From a virus: a stretch of 64,000 nucleotides of DNA. The notes under the pieces are model-generated. The model was not told the origin of the DNA, did not search any database, and saw only the letters and a program-made list of their open reading frames with translations. Positions 25,892-36,078 of the stretch are shown here, one piece after another (position 1 is the stretch's first letter; each line of letters opens with the position of its first letter). A program made the translations under genes and the position numbers. The DNA is taken from IMG/VR virus record IMGVR_UViG_3300012954_004455, positions 1-64,000 of that record; one strand, 5' to 3'.

Positions 25892-26680
25892 ATGGAATAT
25901 AAGACATTATATCTATGTTGGTTGTCCATACCTGATGAGGAGTCAGAATCGATACTGGAGTCTCTACAAGGTATGCCAGGCATACCTTTAGATTACTCAA
26001 AAATCATCCAAAAGTATACAGAGTGGGAGCAATATTGGAACGCGATAAGACCAAAGAGATCAGGGAACGACCTCTATTGGCTTGAGGTATCCTGGCCGCC
26101 AATGAAGATAGTAAGGGCGTTATCGAGGAAGTACCCTACAGTGAAGTTTCAATTTTATTATGATAATGGAAGTTCGACTCACTCGATTTCATTATTGAAT
26201 TGTAAAGAACTGGAGCAGGTTCTGAAGGGGAAGGAGTTGGAAAAGTTGAAATCTCTATGGCAAGAATATCGGCTAGAAATCGCTATTGATACATTATCTT
26301 GCCGAGTAGTGAAAGTGCTACCTAAAGAGAATAGAGAGGACGAGATTAGGCTGACCAATCAAGGAAATACCATATGGAGGTGGTTCCGAGAGATGTTCGA
26401 GTGTCGAAAAGGCGATCTTCTATTTTTTGATTCAGTCGATAGTGGAGAGAAAACAAGGATAGTTTTCTCTCAAGATACCGTGACATTTAGGAAAGAAGAG
26501 TTTACGAGTCGGTATAGTTACACAAAGGGGGCTGTAATGGTCTTTACCAAGGTTGTGTTTACAGAAAAGGAAGGGATTACATCCTTTAGACTATTTAGGA
26601 ATCAGCTAGGGGCTTATAGAGTGGGAACCATATGTGGAAATGGATTAATGGAGATGCTGGTATATGGACAGACCGTATAA
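25892..26680 (+). CDS. Phage protein of unknown function with FRNQLG motif
   Basis: This 262-residue protein starts at ATG 25892, one base after the primase stop; a longer frame from 25859 is rejected. It ends with SFRLFRNQLGAYRVG, matching the LFRNQLGGWDT motif of the tail-module protein at 28217, which suggests a shared domain. No catalytic motif seen. A 90-base gap follows with a GTCCTAGGAC palindrome at 26733-26742. Confidence 0.6.
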   Translation: MEYKTLYLCWLSIPDEESESILESLQGMPGIPLDYSKIIQKYTEWEQYWNAIRPKRSGNDLYWLEVSWPPMKIVRALSRKYPTVKFQFYYDNGSSTHSISLLNCKELEQVLKGKELEKLKSLWQEYRLEIAIDTLSCRVVKVLPKENREDEIRLTNQGNTIWRWFREMFECRKGDLLFFDSVDSGEKTRIVFSQDTVTFRKEEFTSRYSYTKGAVMVFTKVVFTEKEGITSFRLFRNQLGAYRVGTICGNGLMEMLVYGQTV

Positions 26681-26770
26681 GAAATAATATTATTTTGAAT
26701 GAATGATTTAGGTGAAGTGGATTTACGCTGATGTCCTAGGACTGGGGGGCTTATACTGCCATTTTGGGGT

Positions 26771-27571
26771 ATGGTAGTAGAAATAGGGACAACAACCTTG
26801 GTTCTTCCAGGGAACTGGGAAGAAGTCAATGAAGAGCAATACAAGACAATCATTGAAGGGGTTCTTCAGGGGAAGGAGCTTGAAGAAGTTATCATGAACC
26901 TTCTGCAAGGAGACGAGATGAAGGCTTTCGAGACCCTCGTGACTGAATCGGTTATACCCGATGTGGTCACGGGGGCTTCTTTTTCTGAGGAGGATGAGAA
27001 GGGTATGTACTATGCTTCTGCTGTTCTTTCTATAAAAAAGAAGATGGGGTGGATGATGAAGCCTTCGAAGCATACGGATGAGGTAGTGGCGAGGATTAAG
27101 ACGTTTTCTCATAAGGGGAAAAAATATAGACTCCCAGAACCCAACGGGAATGATGTCAATTTTGCAGAGTTCGCCCTATTAACTAGGCTACTACGAACCC
27201 AAAGGGGTGCGAAGATGCTGCTTTCTATTCTGGCAATTTTGGCGAGAGAAGAGGGGCAAGAAGAAAGGGACTTCGATCCGAGAAGAATCGAGAGAAGAAA
27301 AAAGGAATTTGGAAACGTACCAATAGCTGTCTTCATGGCAGCGAAAGACTACACAGAAAGGTTGATCCTATACGTAGTGAAGAGATATCCTAAGGTATTT
27401 GAAGGGAAAACGAGTAAGGGAAATGGATTTGGGTTTGTGGGATTACGTAACAGACTGGCGGCTCAAGGGGGAGGGATAGTGGATACTGTCCAGATAGATA
27501 ATATGAACATAAAAAGGGTCATGAGCTATGTGACCCAAATGATAATAGAGCGAGATGCTAAAGAGAATTAA
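26771..27571 (+). CDS. Putative tail-module protein, 266 residues
   Basis: This mostly helical protein heads the tail operon. Its place ahead of the tape measure and its helical charged make-up would fit a tail assembly or baseplate-hub factor, but no family is recognised. The C-terminal basic helix ends in IERDAKEN. It overlaps the next gene by 17 bases. Confidence 0.55.
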   Translation: MVVEIGTTTLVLPGNWEEVNEEQYKTIIEGVLQGKELEEVIMNLLQGDEMKAFETLVTESVIPDVVTGASFSEEDEKGMYYASAVLSIKKKMGWMMKPSKHTDEVVARIKTFSHKGKKYRLPEPNGNDVNFAEFALLTRLLRTQRGAKMLLSILAILAREEGQEERDFDPRRIERRKKEFGNVPIAVFMAAKDYTERLILYVVKRYPKVFEGKTSKGNGFGFVGLRNRLAAQGGGIVDTVQIDNMNIKRVMSYVTQMIIERDAKEN

Positions 27572-28220
27572 AAAAGAGATACTGAAAATCGCATTGGGGT
27601 TTCCTGATGTAGATCAGGTAGTATGGGGGGAACAAGAATTATTGCTCCAGGAACAAATTCAGAATTCTCCGAGTACCTATTTCTGGGTCAATGACGTGGA
27701 AGTGCATGCTACGGAAAAGGGGGAAAACCATCTTTATCCTTCATACAGATTGGACATATCCATTAAATCGAAGGATAACGACCTCGATTCATGTGAGGTC
27801 ATAATGTGGCGGTTCATTAATATCCTGAGAAGCAAGAACAGAGAGGGTGTGTTTCGTTTCTCTTTGGATAGCCTTCGGGCAGACCAGGTGTTGTTCTTTG
27901 AGAATGGATATAATGGGTGGCGATTTTCTTTGTCAGTCGGGGAGACTGAAGCTGTTGTTGCTCCTGAGGATGGCTTTGAAGCAAGAGCAGTAAACGCGCT
28001 TTCGCTCAAGCCTAAGGCACACGCTGACCAGGTGTATCTCAAGGTTGGGGAAGATGAGATTGCTTTTGCTTGGGATGGGGCAGATACCAAAATCGCTCTG
28101 GAGACGGCAAGAATAAAGCTGGAGGAACTAGGCGTGGCCTCAGTGATACACGGGAACATGATCTATATAATGGCAGAAATCGATATCGTGGACGAAGAGC
28201 AAAACCATAGTTGGATATGA
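27555..28220 (+). CDS. Putative tail-module protein, 221 residues
   Basis: This mixed alpha/beta protein is rich in alternating strands (YRLDISIKSKD, FRFSLDSL, WRFSLSVGE), a style common in tail terminator and tail completion proteins. No specific family is recognised. It overlaps its neighbours by 17 and 4 bases. Confidence 0.5.
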   Translation: MLKRIKKEILKIALGFPDVDQVVWGEQELLLQEQIQNSPSTYFWVNDVEVHATEKGENHLYPSYRLDISIKSKDNDLDSCEVIMWRFINILRSKNREGVFRFSLDSLRADQVLFFENGYNGWRFSLSVGETEAVVAPEDGFEARAVNALSLKPKAHADQVYLKVGEDEIAFAWDGADTKIALETARIKLEELGVASVIHGNMIYIMAEIDIVDEEQNHSWI

Positions 28221-29356
28221 TTATAAATAGGGATCTACCAAATTGGGCTGGGGTTTTAAATCCTATAGGGTTGGAGGTGCAAGCTGACCCAAACTGGAAT
28301 ACGTATGCGAGTTATGGAATCAGGGTGACGGTAACGGGGGGGAATGGACAAAGCTTGAGCTTCTTTCAGAGACCTGGGCTGGGAGATAAGACAACCTTCG
28401 ACCTACGAAGAGCGGTATTGGCTATTTTGGGGGATGATCAGGAACAACCTGATTTGAATTCTTATGTGAAGGTCATGATGCCAGGAGCGATATCGGTGGT
28501 GATTGAGGAAGTGGCAGATGGGGCAGTGATGGAAACTGAGAATAAGCAGATCAAGGTGATTAGAGGGGGATTTCATCCTAGATTGGGACAGATGATGAGC
28601 ACTTGGACTGCTGATGGGAAGTTTCTTACGAACCAGCCTCGCAAGAAACGAAGCAGTAGAAAGGTATGGGAGCTGTTACAGGTAGTCTTGAATGATCAGA
28701 TTATACCTGTGAATGGGATGTTTCCAATTCATATTTCAATGAAGTTTTCGGATGGTAATGAGATAACGGGGACAATTGAGATGCCTGTACAAGGGGCTTT
28801 TCCTAATGCTGGGGATTTAATACAAATCCCAGTTGGATGGGAACACTTAAACCTATCTCAGTATGGGACAAATGGGCAAGATCCAATTGAATGGACTGTG
28901 TGGCTCCAACAAGGGAGAGCCATACTATCGGAAAGAATGACCTATACCCTGAGAGGTACGACCTTTTCTTCTATTGAAAGGCAATACTTATTTAGGAACC
29001 AACTAGGAGGGTGGGATACCCTCCGAACGACGGGATTGAACCAGACGAAGATTGCTGTCGAAAGAAGTGAGATGCGGATTCCTGGTAGCCCTTTCGATAA
29101 CTTCGGGCGAAAGGTTTTCTCAACCCTTGGACGAAGCTACCATAGAGGAGCTCAAGATACAGGAACATTGACGCAAGCAGAAAGAATCTGGTTTAGAGAG
29201 TTCATCCGCTCCGAAAATGTGTGGGCAGCGAAAGACGAAGAGCAAAAAGACAACTCCCTCACTCCTATATATATAACCACCCAGAATGTGGCCATATTTG
29301 AAGATGAGAATTTTGTGGGAGAGGAGAAGTTTGAATATAAGGAGGCGTGTGTATGA
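28217..29356 (+). CDS. Tail-associated protein, 379 residues
   Basis: The start at ATG 28217 overlaps the previous stop; a TTG start at 28211 is rejected. It is beta-rich throughout, with a YLFRNQLGGWDTLRTTG motif near residue 260, which is typical of large structural proteins of Bacteroidetes phages. By position it is probably part of the tail tip or distal tail. Confidence 0.55.
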   Translation: MIINRDLPNWAGVLNPIGLEVQADPNWNTYASYGIRVTVTGGNGQSLSFFQRPGLGDKTTFDLRRAVLAILGDDQEQPDLNSYVKVMMPGAISVVIEEVADGAVMETENKQIKVIRGGFHPRLGQMMSTWTADGKFLTNQPRKKRSSRKVWELLQVVLNDQIIPVNGMFPIHISMKFSDGNEITGTIEMPVQGAFPNAGDLIQIPVGWEHLNLSQYGTNGQDPIEWTVWLQQGRAILSERMTYTLRGTTFSSIERQYLFRNQLGGWDTLRTTGLNQTKIAVERSEMRIPGSPFDNFGRKVFSTLGRSYHRGAQDTGTLTQAERIWFREFIRSENVWAAKDEEQKDNSLTPIYITTQNVAIFEDENFVGEEKFEYKEACV

Positions 29357-31080
29357 TAGAGATAAAGACTGAGAGGGGCAGCTTGGGACTCTACCCAGAT
29401 ACGACAATTCAGTTTGAATTGATTAATCCTCTGTTCTCAGATGTAGTGGGATACAATTCTTTTGTTTTCTCCCTCCAGATCCCGAATGATGGAAGGAATG
29501 TGGGTGTATTCGAGATGCCTGATGAACCCACGATTATACCGCGAAATGATACGTTGGCAGCGACCATCCTGTTTGATGGAGTAGAACTATTTGAGGCTAC
29601 TATAAAAGTGGAAGATGCAAACGACCGAGTGATTAATATCGGGATTAGTGTCATGGAAGCGAAACTGGCTCAGGAGCTGGATAGAGAACTTACTGAGTTC
29701 AATTTAGGAGGAGAAATAAGCTTATCAAATCAATCGGGATATAATGGGACAGAGGAGGTTATACAGGTCATGAATGAGGCGGCTAATGGTATGGGGGATT
29801 GGCCGTTTACATGCTTTCCATACAAAAATGTATCTCATTACCCTGAGTTGGTGCACCCCACTACTCCAACAAATTGGGAATATGAGATTATTAACCTATG
29901 GGATCAATCAGGAACTTTCTCTCAGGAGGAGCACGCTCATAGAAGTGGGATTAATGTGGAGAGATACACCGTATCGCCACAGTTCTTTTTATTGTACATC
30001 ATAAGGGAGCTCCTGCAGGAATTAGGATATGAATTGGTTCCATCTGCTTGGACGGAGGATCCAGAGATTCAAAGTGTGGTGGTGTGGAATAACCGAACCC
30101 TACAGGATGAACAATATTCTGACAATCTTGGGTCTATGGTGATGATATACATGTACCATTACCGAACGGTGATAAAGGCGGCAGAGCATGTGCCTCCGAT
30201 GAAGGCAAAGGAGTTCTTGAGTTCCATTTGCAAGGTATTCAACCTATCCCTTTTCTGTGAAGGGGCTCAAATATCCATTAGAAATAGGGAGGAAGTTGTT
30301 CTGGAGGCAGAAGAATTGGATTGGAGGGATAAAGTCACACATATATCGGTAGTGGCAGACTCAAGCGAGAACAAAGATGGGTTTGAGTTCAAGATCGATC
30401 GCGACGAAAACGATGAATTGAGCAAACCAGAACTTGACAAAAGGCCAACCACAGTCGGAGAGGTAAACTTCCCTCATGAGCTACCATTATCTTCAACTAT
30501 GGATTCTTATTTGGTGAGGGAGACTAATGAAATATATTCGTATGGAGACCAAGGATGGGAGCCTGTTACCTGGGATCAATTCACCATGGGAGAAGGCGAG
30601 CTCAAGGTGACAACAAAGGCTTCAACGACACGAATGAAAGTGTTGCCTTGGGGAGGGGGAGACTGGAGGATTCCAGCAGTAGATATGCCTGGTAGCTCGG
30701 AAGGTATTGCGGGTATGCAACATCCGTTTGGGTTGCGACTGTTATTCTATCGAGGAATATATGCGGATATTCCTAATGGAGTGGCATACCCACACGCTGA
30801 TGCATCACCAGTTAGAGGGATTTATAATTATTCTCTCCATTGGGAAGGGGAGAGAGGCTTATATAAGTCCTGGTGGGAAGGCTGGCACAACGTACAAAGT
30901 AAACAGATCATTCGAGGGAGCGTCCGAATTAATATTATGGATATTAAAACGCCCCCTTGGGAGAAGAAAGTTCGTATGAGAACCTCAATTGGCGAAATTG
31001 GGGTGTTTGTGAAAAGGTTGAATGTTTCTCTTTCGATGAGTGGCATACTCCCTGCCGAGGGAGAGTTTATGAGCCTGTGA
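29353..31080 (+). CDS. Tail tip or baseplate protein, 575 residues
   Basis: Start at ATG 29353 with a four-base overlap. It is beta-rich, with an early segment (VGYNSFVFSLQIPNDGRN) and a long middle containing many Trp and Tyr residues. Large beta-rich proteins beside the tape measure usually form the tail tip or carry receptor contact; that is inferred from position. No enzyme motif was found. Confidence 0.55.
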   Translation: MIEIKTERGSLGLYPDTTIQFELINPLFSDVVGYNSFVFSLQIPNDGRNVGVFEMPDEPTIIPRNDTLAATILFDGVELFEATIKVEDANDRVINIGISVMEAKLAQELDRELTEFNLGGEISLSNQSGYNGTEEVIQVMNEAANGMGDWPFTCFPYKNVSHYPELVHPTTPTNWEYEIINLWDQSGTFSQEEHAHRSGINVERYTVSPQFFLLYIIRELLQELGYELVPSAWTEDPEIQSVVVWNNRTLQDEQYSDNLGSMVMIYMYHYRTVIKAAEHVPPMKAKEFLSSICKVFNLSLFCEGAQISIRNREEVVLEAEELDWRDKVTHISVVADSSENKDGFEFKIDRDENDELSKPELDKRPTTVGEVNFPHELPLSSTMDSYLVRETNEIYSYGDQGWEPVTWDQFTMGEGELKVTTKASTTRMKVLPWGGGDWRIPAVDMPGSSEGIAGMQHPFGLRLLFYRGIYADIPNGVAYPHADASPVRGIYNYSLHWEGERGLYKSWWEGWHNVQSKQIIRGSVRINIMDIKTPPWEKKVRMRTSIGEIGVFVKRLNVSLSMSGILPAEGEFMSL

Positions 31081-31081
31081 T

Positions 31082-31630
31082 ATGGATGAAAAACTTAGAG
31101 AGGAGTTCCTAAGAGAAACTATCCTAAAATGGATTGGGCATGCTAGGAAGGAGCTCATAAAACGAGTAAAGAAAAAGGAAAAACATCTGCCAGAAGGTTT
31201 GGCTGATGATATATGGTTTGACCTATCTGTTGGGGTGGTCACCAAAATAACCCTCTCTCTGGGAAGCAAAGGGGACGCGGCGAGGATGATAGACATCAAA
31301 AAGCTTAAATGGGAGAAAGTTCCCCATAAAGCAATCTCGCTATGGGTCACCAAACATTATTCTAGACTCAGAAAAAGAAAGGTGCCAGGGTATAAAAATC
31401 AGCCTAAAAAATTAACAAAGGAAAAGCAAATCGAACGGATAGCAGCAGCTATCGCGTTTCGCAAAAGGTCAAGACCCGCACACTCCTCAAAAGGACGGTG
31501 GCTATACGCTAAGCGCATATATCAATTGATAAGTGTGCTTGAAGATATGCTGCGAAGAGAACAACATGATTGGCTCAAGAAAAAACTAAAGAATGAATTT
31601 GAGAACTTGCCCACAGTCGAGTTCTTCTAG
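31082..31630 (+). CDS. Basic helical protein before the tape measure
   Basis: This 182-residue protein is strongly basic and helical (RKELIKRVKKKEKHL; SRLRKRKVPGYK). It starts one base after the preceding stop. It marks the start of a stretch (to about 38.05 kb) whose base composition is less G-rich than the rest of E1. Role unknown; possibly tail assembly or nucleic-acid binding. Confidence 0.6.
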   Translation: MDEKLREEFLRETILKWIGHARKELIKRVKKKEKHLPEGLADDIWFDLSVGVVTKITLSLGSKGDAARMIDIKKLKWEKVPHKAISLWVTKHYSRLRKRKVPGYKNQPKKLTKEKQIERIAAAIAFRKRSRPAHSSKGRWLYAKRIYQLISVLEDMLRREQHDWLKKKLKNEFENLPTVEFF

Positions 31631-31650
31631 TAGCCTAATGTCCTATCCAC

Positions 31651-31678
31651 ATCAGCGAGAAATTTATCTCTTGCTGAT
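31651..31678 (+). other. Hairpin abutting the tape-measure start codon
   Basis: ATCAGC (31651-31656) pairs with GCTGAT (31673-31678), with inner AGA/TCT pairs. The hairpin ends one base before the ATG and may limit translation of the long tape-measure gene. Confidence 0.4.
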
Positions 31679-34600
31679 ATGGCGAGAAACTCAGACATAG
31701 CTCACTTAAGTGTTTTCGTGGACGGTACTCCCGTAACGAACACGATTAAGAGCCTAGCGAAGGACTTTCGTAAGCTTAAACGGGAGGTTGAATCAACCAG
31801 TCAATCAAACGCAGATTTCCAAGAGAAGGCCAAAGAATACGGTCGCGTCCGAAATGAGTTGGTTGGACTTAGAAAAGAACTCAAACAGATAGCCTGGGAA
31901 GTTCAAGGTATCCCTGAAGACTCCATCGAGGGACTCACGAAAAGAGCGTCTCAATTGGAAGAACAGATGGGGAAGCTCTCTACGAGTTCTCAAGAGTACA
32001 AGCAAAAACTTCTGGAATATGATGAGGTAAAAAAGACGTTGGAGAGGGTCAAAGCAGAGGCTAAGGCTCTCACTGAGGTCGTTGAATCGGTTCCAAAGGA
32101 CTCGATTCAAGGCATGAAAAACAGGTTGGAGGAATTGAATGAGCAACTCATCAAGGCCAAAAGGGGGGGAGAGAAGTTTGTAGCGTTATCGGCAGCCTTT
32201 AAGACTCTGTCTCAAGAAATCAAGGAAACGGAAAAGGAGGCAAAAAAGCTGGAGGAGGCCATAGAAAGCTTTCCTAAAGGAAGTCTTAAGGCAGCGGAGT
32301 CGGAGGTGAAAGAACTACGAGAAGAACTATCCAGACTTCCAGAGGAAAGTGAGGAGTTTAATTCGAAGGTACAAGAACTCAGAAATGCCGAAAAACGTTT
32401 TGATAACGTCAAGAATAAGGTGAAAGGGGTCACTGAAGCCTTCAAGACCCAGAAGGGATCAATAAAGGATTTGGAACGGGAATTCAACAAATTGAATAAC
32501 GAAATCAGATCAATTAACCCAGAAACCCAAAAATTCAATGAGAAGCTGAAGGAACTGGCAAAGACTGAAAAAAGCCTCGACAGAGCGAGACGCTCTATGA
32601 ACAGATTCAAAGCCTCTCAAAAGCAAAGTATTTCCATTACTCAAAGACTAGGGAAATTTATGAAAGCCAATTGGATAGCCTTAGTGGCAGTCATTGGTAT
32701 GGCTATAAAGAAAGGTCTTGAATATGCCTGGCGACTCAGCCAGGAAATGGAAGAGCTCAGGGGAAAGATCAATATCCTCACGGGAGAAGTTGGGGATAGT
32801 TTAAATAAGGTCTCGGCTAGGGTCAAAGCACTTAGCAATATCTTCGAAATTTCGATAAAAGAGATATTAGAAGCGGGACAGTCTCTAAGCACAGCTTTTG
32901 GCAAAAAAATGTATGAATCCTTAGATAGCCTTGCTAAAGGATTAATCTTGGTAGGCGACAAAGCTGGAGAACTCTTAGATCAAATCTACGAATATAGCTC
33001 CCGACTTGAAGAAGCTGGATTCATAGCATCCCAAGCTGTTGCCCTAATAGTCAATTCGATTAACATGGGGACGTTCAATGATTCCCTTGTTGATTCAGTG
33101 AAAGAACTCGATTTGCGTTTGGAACAACTGAGTGAATCCGCAAAAAATCTACTCAACTTAAAGTTTGGCAAAGAACTGACTGAACAGATATTGGCAAATT
33201 CGGGGGATACAGTTAAAGCACTCCAACTGATATCGGGAGGAATCGCGGAACTCCTAGAAAATGGAGAAGATGTGAATGAGTTAGTTTCTGTTCTTTTTGG
33301 AGAGCCAGGCGAAAACCTTACCGCTGGGAACATTGCAAGGATAAAGGACATGAACCTGAACCTTGATGAACTTGTGGGAACAGGTAATACATATATACAA
33401 CTCAAGCAAAGGGAACTCATACTTGAGGAAAAAGCGGCTATAGCAAGTGCCTCTTTATCCCAAGAAATAGAGGGGCTTTCGGCATGGTTTAGAAGGGCAG
33501 GGAAAAACATATCGAGGTTTTTCGTCGGAGGGCTTGCCGCCACTCTGAAATTCTTCAATTATCTTCCTGGCCGTATTAAAATATTCGGGAGCTTAATGTC
33601 TCATGCTGCTGCAAAGTTTGCGAATGCTTGGATAAAGGTCATCAATAGAATAAGGAAATCCTTAGGGTTCGATCCAGTAAAAGAGTTTGAGGCCAGTGGG
33701 GAGAATATCCGTAACGCACGAAAGGCTTTACAAGAAAAGATTGCTAAGGATAAAAGGGATTATGAGGCATCACAAGCCGTAGAAAACCTTAAAAACATCA
33801 AGCAATACAAAGCTGCTGAAAGACTTGAGAGGGTGAAACAGGAAGTTGCAACTCAAAAGGCAGAAAGAAAAACATACAAAGAAGAGGCCGATAAGATGTC
33901 CAAGCTCAGAGCAGAATCTCAAGCAGAGATTGAGAGGTTGCAAATAGAGCTTATGGAGGACGGACTTGAGAAAAAAATAACTCTCCTTCGGTTCGAGACT
34001 CGCAAAAAAATTGAAGCTATCAAAGGAGGTCAAGCAGAAATTGAGCAATTAACCCTCTTATACGAAAAGAGGCTTGCCAAACAGATAAAAGCATTAAGAA
34101 AAGAAGAAGAAGTAGAGAACGCAGCAGCTCGTGCGAAGGATGCAAGCGAAGCCAAAGAATCACGAGATAAAGAGTACGCCCAGAGACTGGAGAGCCTAAA
34201 AAGGAGTAGAGACGAGGAAGCCCTTATAGACACACAAACCGCTGTAGAAAAAATACGTAATGGCGAAGATAGTGTAGTTGCAGAAGAGGTACTCAACCAA
34301 CAGCTTCTTGACGGCCAAATAGATTTCTTGGAAGCGAAGAAAGAGCTTCAACAGGAATTCGGGATGGATTCTCTGGAAACACAGACCCAAATCGAGCAAA
34401 TGAAACTCGATGAGGCAAGAAGGAGGGCTGAAGAAGAACTCGAAATCGAAAGGGAAAAAGAGGAAAAGAAGGAACAAGCAAAGCAACAAGCCCTTACAAA
34501 GACCAGGCAACTGGGACAGGCCATGACAGCCTTTTGGAAGGCTAAGTTGGATGAAGAACTAGATCTTCTCGATCAACAAAAAGAGGCTGAACTTGAAAAA

Positions 34601-35260
34601 GCGGGGGACAACGAGGCTGCCAGAGCTGAAATAGAGGCAAAGTTCCAAGAGAAAAAGGAAGAGGCTCAGAAAAAAGCAGCAAAAAAACAGAAAGGGGTAT
34701 CCATAGCCAATACCCTAATAAACACGGCAGAATCTATAGTGAAGACAGGGGCTACCTTAGGATATCCCCTAGCCATTCCGTTTCAGGTCATGGCTGGGGC
34801 GATTGGAGCTCTCCAGATCGCTACTATAAGGAAACAAAAATTTGCAGACGGGGGCTTCACAGGTGAAGCACCTTGGGGAGCCGTTCCTGATGAAACGGGA
34901 GAGATTCCAGTCGGTCTAGTCCATAGACACGAATATATTGTACCAAGGAGAGTCGTTGAAGATCCTGCTTCAATACCTCTCATAAAGTCTCTAGAACGTA
35001 TGAGAAGAGGCCAAAAATTCGCGGATGGGGGCATGGCATTGGACTCCCCTACCCTCTCCCATTCAAATATAGACGTAAACCCGTCTGACGATTCACTTGC
35101 TGCAGTAGGGCAGAAGATGGACAAAATCCATCATACCCTACAACGGATGAGGGACGATATTCAAAACCAACGTTTGGTCTCCATAATCGGAGAAAAAGAA
35201 GCAAATGTAATTGATAAAGCACAAAAAGAACTCTACAGGAGAAGAGGGACTGCACTATGA
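31679..35260 (+). CDS. Tail tape measure protein
   Basis: This 1193-residue protein has an N-terminal coiled coil (residues 10-315) made of four related units, each opening with a P-x-x-S-I/L-x-x-L pattern (IPEDSIEGL, VPKDSIQGM, FPKGSLKAA and QKGSIKDL). A hydrophobic segment (WIALVAVIGMAIKKGL) lies near 330. More coiled coils cover residues 690-1000, and the C-terminus GFTGEAPWGAVPDETG then VHRHEYIVP is typical of tape measures of Bacteroidetes phages. Known: the protein sets tail length, about 0.15 nm per residue, here roughly 180 nm. This supports a long-tailed siphovirus-like particle. Confidence 0.9.
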   Translation: MARNSDIAHLSVFVDGTPVTNTIKSLAKDFRKLKREVESTSQSNADFQEKAKEYGRVRNELVGLRKELKQIAWEVQGIPEDSIEGLTKRASQLEEQMGKLSTSSQEYKQKLLEYDEVKKTLERVKAEAKALTEVVESVPKDSIQGMKNRLEELNEQLIKAKRGGEKFVALSAAFKTLSQEIKETEKEAKKLEEAIESFPKGSLKAAESEVKELREELSRLPEESEEFNSKVQELRNAEKRFDNVKNKVKGVTEAFKTQKGSIKDLEREFNKLNNEIRSINPETQKFNEKLKELAKTEKSLDRARRSMNRFKASQKQSISITQRLGKFMKANWIALVAVIGMAIKKGLEYAWRLSQEMEELRGKINILTGEVGDSLNKVSARVKALSNIFEISIKEILEAGQSLSTAFGKKMYESLDSLAKGLILVGDKAGELLDQIYEYSSRLEEAGFIASQAVALIVNSINMGTFNDSLVDSVKELDLRLEQLSESAKNLLNLKFGKELTEQILANSGDTVKALQLISGGIAELLENGEDVNELVSVLFGEPGENLTAGNIARIKDMNLNLDELVGTGNTYIQLKQRELILEEKAAIASASLSQEIEGLSAWFRRAGKNISRFFVGGLAATLKFFNYLPGRIKIFGSLMSHAAAKFANAWIKVINRIRKSLGFDPVKEFEASGENIRNARKALQEKIAKDKRDYEASQAVENLKNIKQYKAAERLERVKQEVATQKAERKTYKEEADKMSKLRAESQAEIERLQIELMEDGLEKKITLLRFETRKKIEAIKGGQAEIEQLTLLYEKRLAKQIKALRKEEEVENAAARAKDASEAKESRDKEYAQRLESLKRSRDEEALIDTQTAVEKIRNGEDSVVAEEVLNQQLLDGQIDFLEAKKELQQEFGMDSLETQTQIEQMKLDEARRRAEEELEIEREKEEKKEQAKQQALTKTRQLGQAMTAFWKAKLDEELDLLDQQKEAELEKAGDNEAARAEIEAKFQEKKEEAQKKAAKKQKGVSIANTLINTAESIVKTGATLGYPLAIPFQVMAGAIGALQIATIRKQKFADGGFTGEAPWGAVPDETGEIPVGLVHRHEYIVPRRVVEDPASIPLIKSLERMRRGQKFADGGMALDSPTLSHSNIDVNPSDDSLAAVGQKMDKIHHTLQRMRDDIQNQRLVSIIGEKEANVIDKAQKELYRRRGTAL

Positions 35261-36078
35261 CAATCGCTGAATGGGAACGTAATAAAACATGGGAAGCGAC
35301 GGAAAACCTCATTAAAAAATATGGGAGTAAGAGGATGAGGCTCTTACTACGAGTGACCAGTAAAAAAAATCTTAGCAATCGACGGATTCTGGAGAAACAT
35401 CTTCTTCAGATTAAGAAAAAACATCAAACAAACCCAAGGTCAAACCCAGGGTCAAACCCAGGGTCAAACCCAAGGTCAAACCCAGGGTCAAACCCAAGGT
35501 CAAACCCAAGGTCAAACCCAAGGTCAAACCCAAGGTCAAACCCAAGGTCAAACCCAGAGTCAAACCCGTATAGTGGGCTTTCTTTCAGGTTTCGAGTTAA
35601 ATCGGGAGTACCCGATATACAAAAGATCGACCTAAGGATTGTAGAATTGGCAATAGAGAGAGATTTCTGCATCAACTGTGTAGAAATCATATATAAGAAC
35701 GGGCGATATTCTGAAGAACAAATCAAGAGGAATAGAAGAGCCGTAATAATCTTGAACAGGATTAATAAAGAACTCTCGGATCTTAAATCCAGAAGAGAAA
35801 TTCTAGAGAACTCGATTATGGCAGAAGAGCCGCTGGCAGATGACCTAGTTATATCCTTCGCCAAAAGAAAATACTCAACAAAGGATATAAATGCGATGGA
35901 TAAATCGGAATTAAAGGATCTTAAAGCGCGTATTTCTACACGCGCCTCTCAATATAGATCGAAAGCTAAACTGCAAGAAAGCACCACACGCCTCAATACA
36001 ATTCTAAAAATCAAAACTTTAGAAGGTTATCTAGATCTAATCCAAGCGGAGGAAAGAAAAAGGAAGATTAAGAAATGA
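35257..36078 (+). CDS. Basic protein with NPxS tetrapeptide repeat
   Basis: This 273-residue protein overlaps the tape-measure stop by four bases. Residues 1-57 are helical and basic, about 58-104 are a repeat of the tetrapeptide NPRS, NPGS or NPES, and the rest is helical and charged (RINKELSDLKSRREIL). The repeat would form an extended linker between two helical parts. It lies between the tape measure and the small terminase. Function unknown; tail, head or packaging roles are all possible. Confidence 0.6.
   Translation: MTIAEWERNKTWEATENLIKKYGSKRMRLLLRVTSKKNLSNRRILEKHLLQIKKKHQTNPRSNPGSNPGSNPRSNPGSNPRSNPRSNPRSNPRSNPRSNPESNPYSGLSFRFRVKSGVPDIQKIDLRIVELAIERDFCINCVEIIYKNGRYSEEQIKRNRRAVIILNRINKELSDLKSRREILENSIMAEEPLADDLVISFAKRKYSTKDINAMDKSELKDLKARISTRASQYRSKAKLQESTTRLNTILKIKTLEGYLDLIQAEERKRKIKK
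35429..35568 (+). repeat. 12-bp tandem repeat in coding sequence
   Basis: Eleven whole copies and one partial copy of CAAACCCARGGT, one variant carrying GAGT. Because the unit is a multiple of three, copy-number change keeps the frame and alters the NPxS linker length. Confidence 0.9.

Noticed and set aside
35429-35568. Short regular repeats resembling a CRISPR array
   Set aside because: The units are 12 bp with no spacers and lie in an intact reading frame encoding NPxS.
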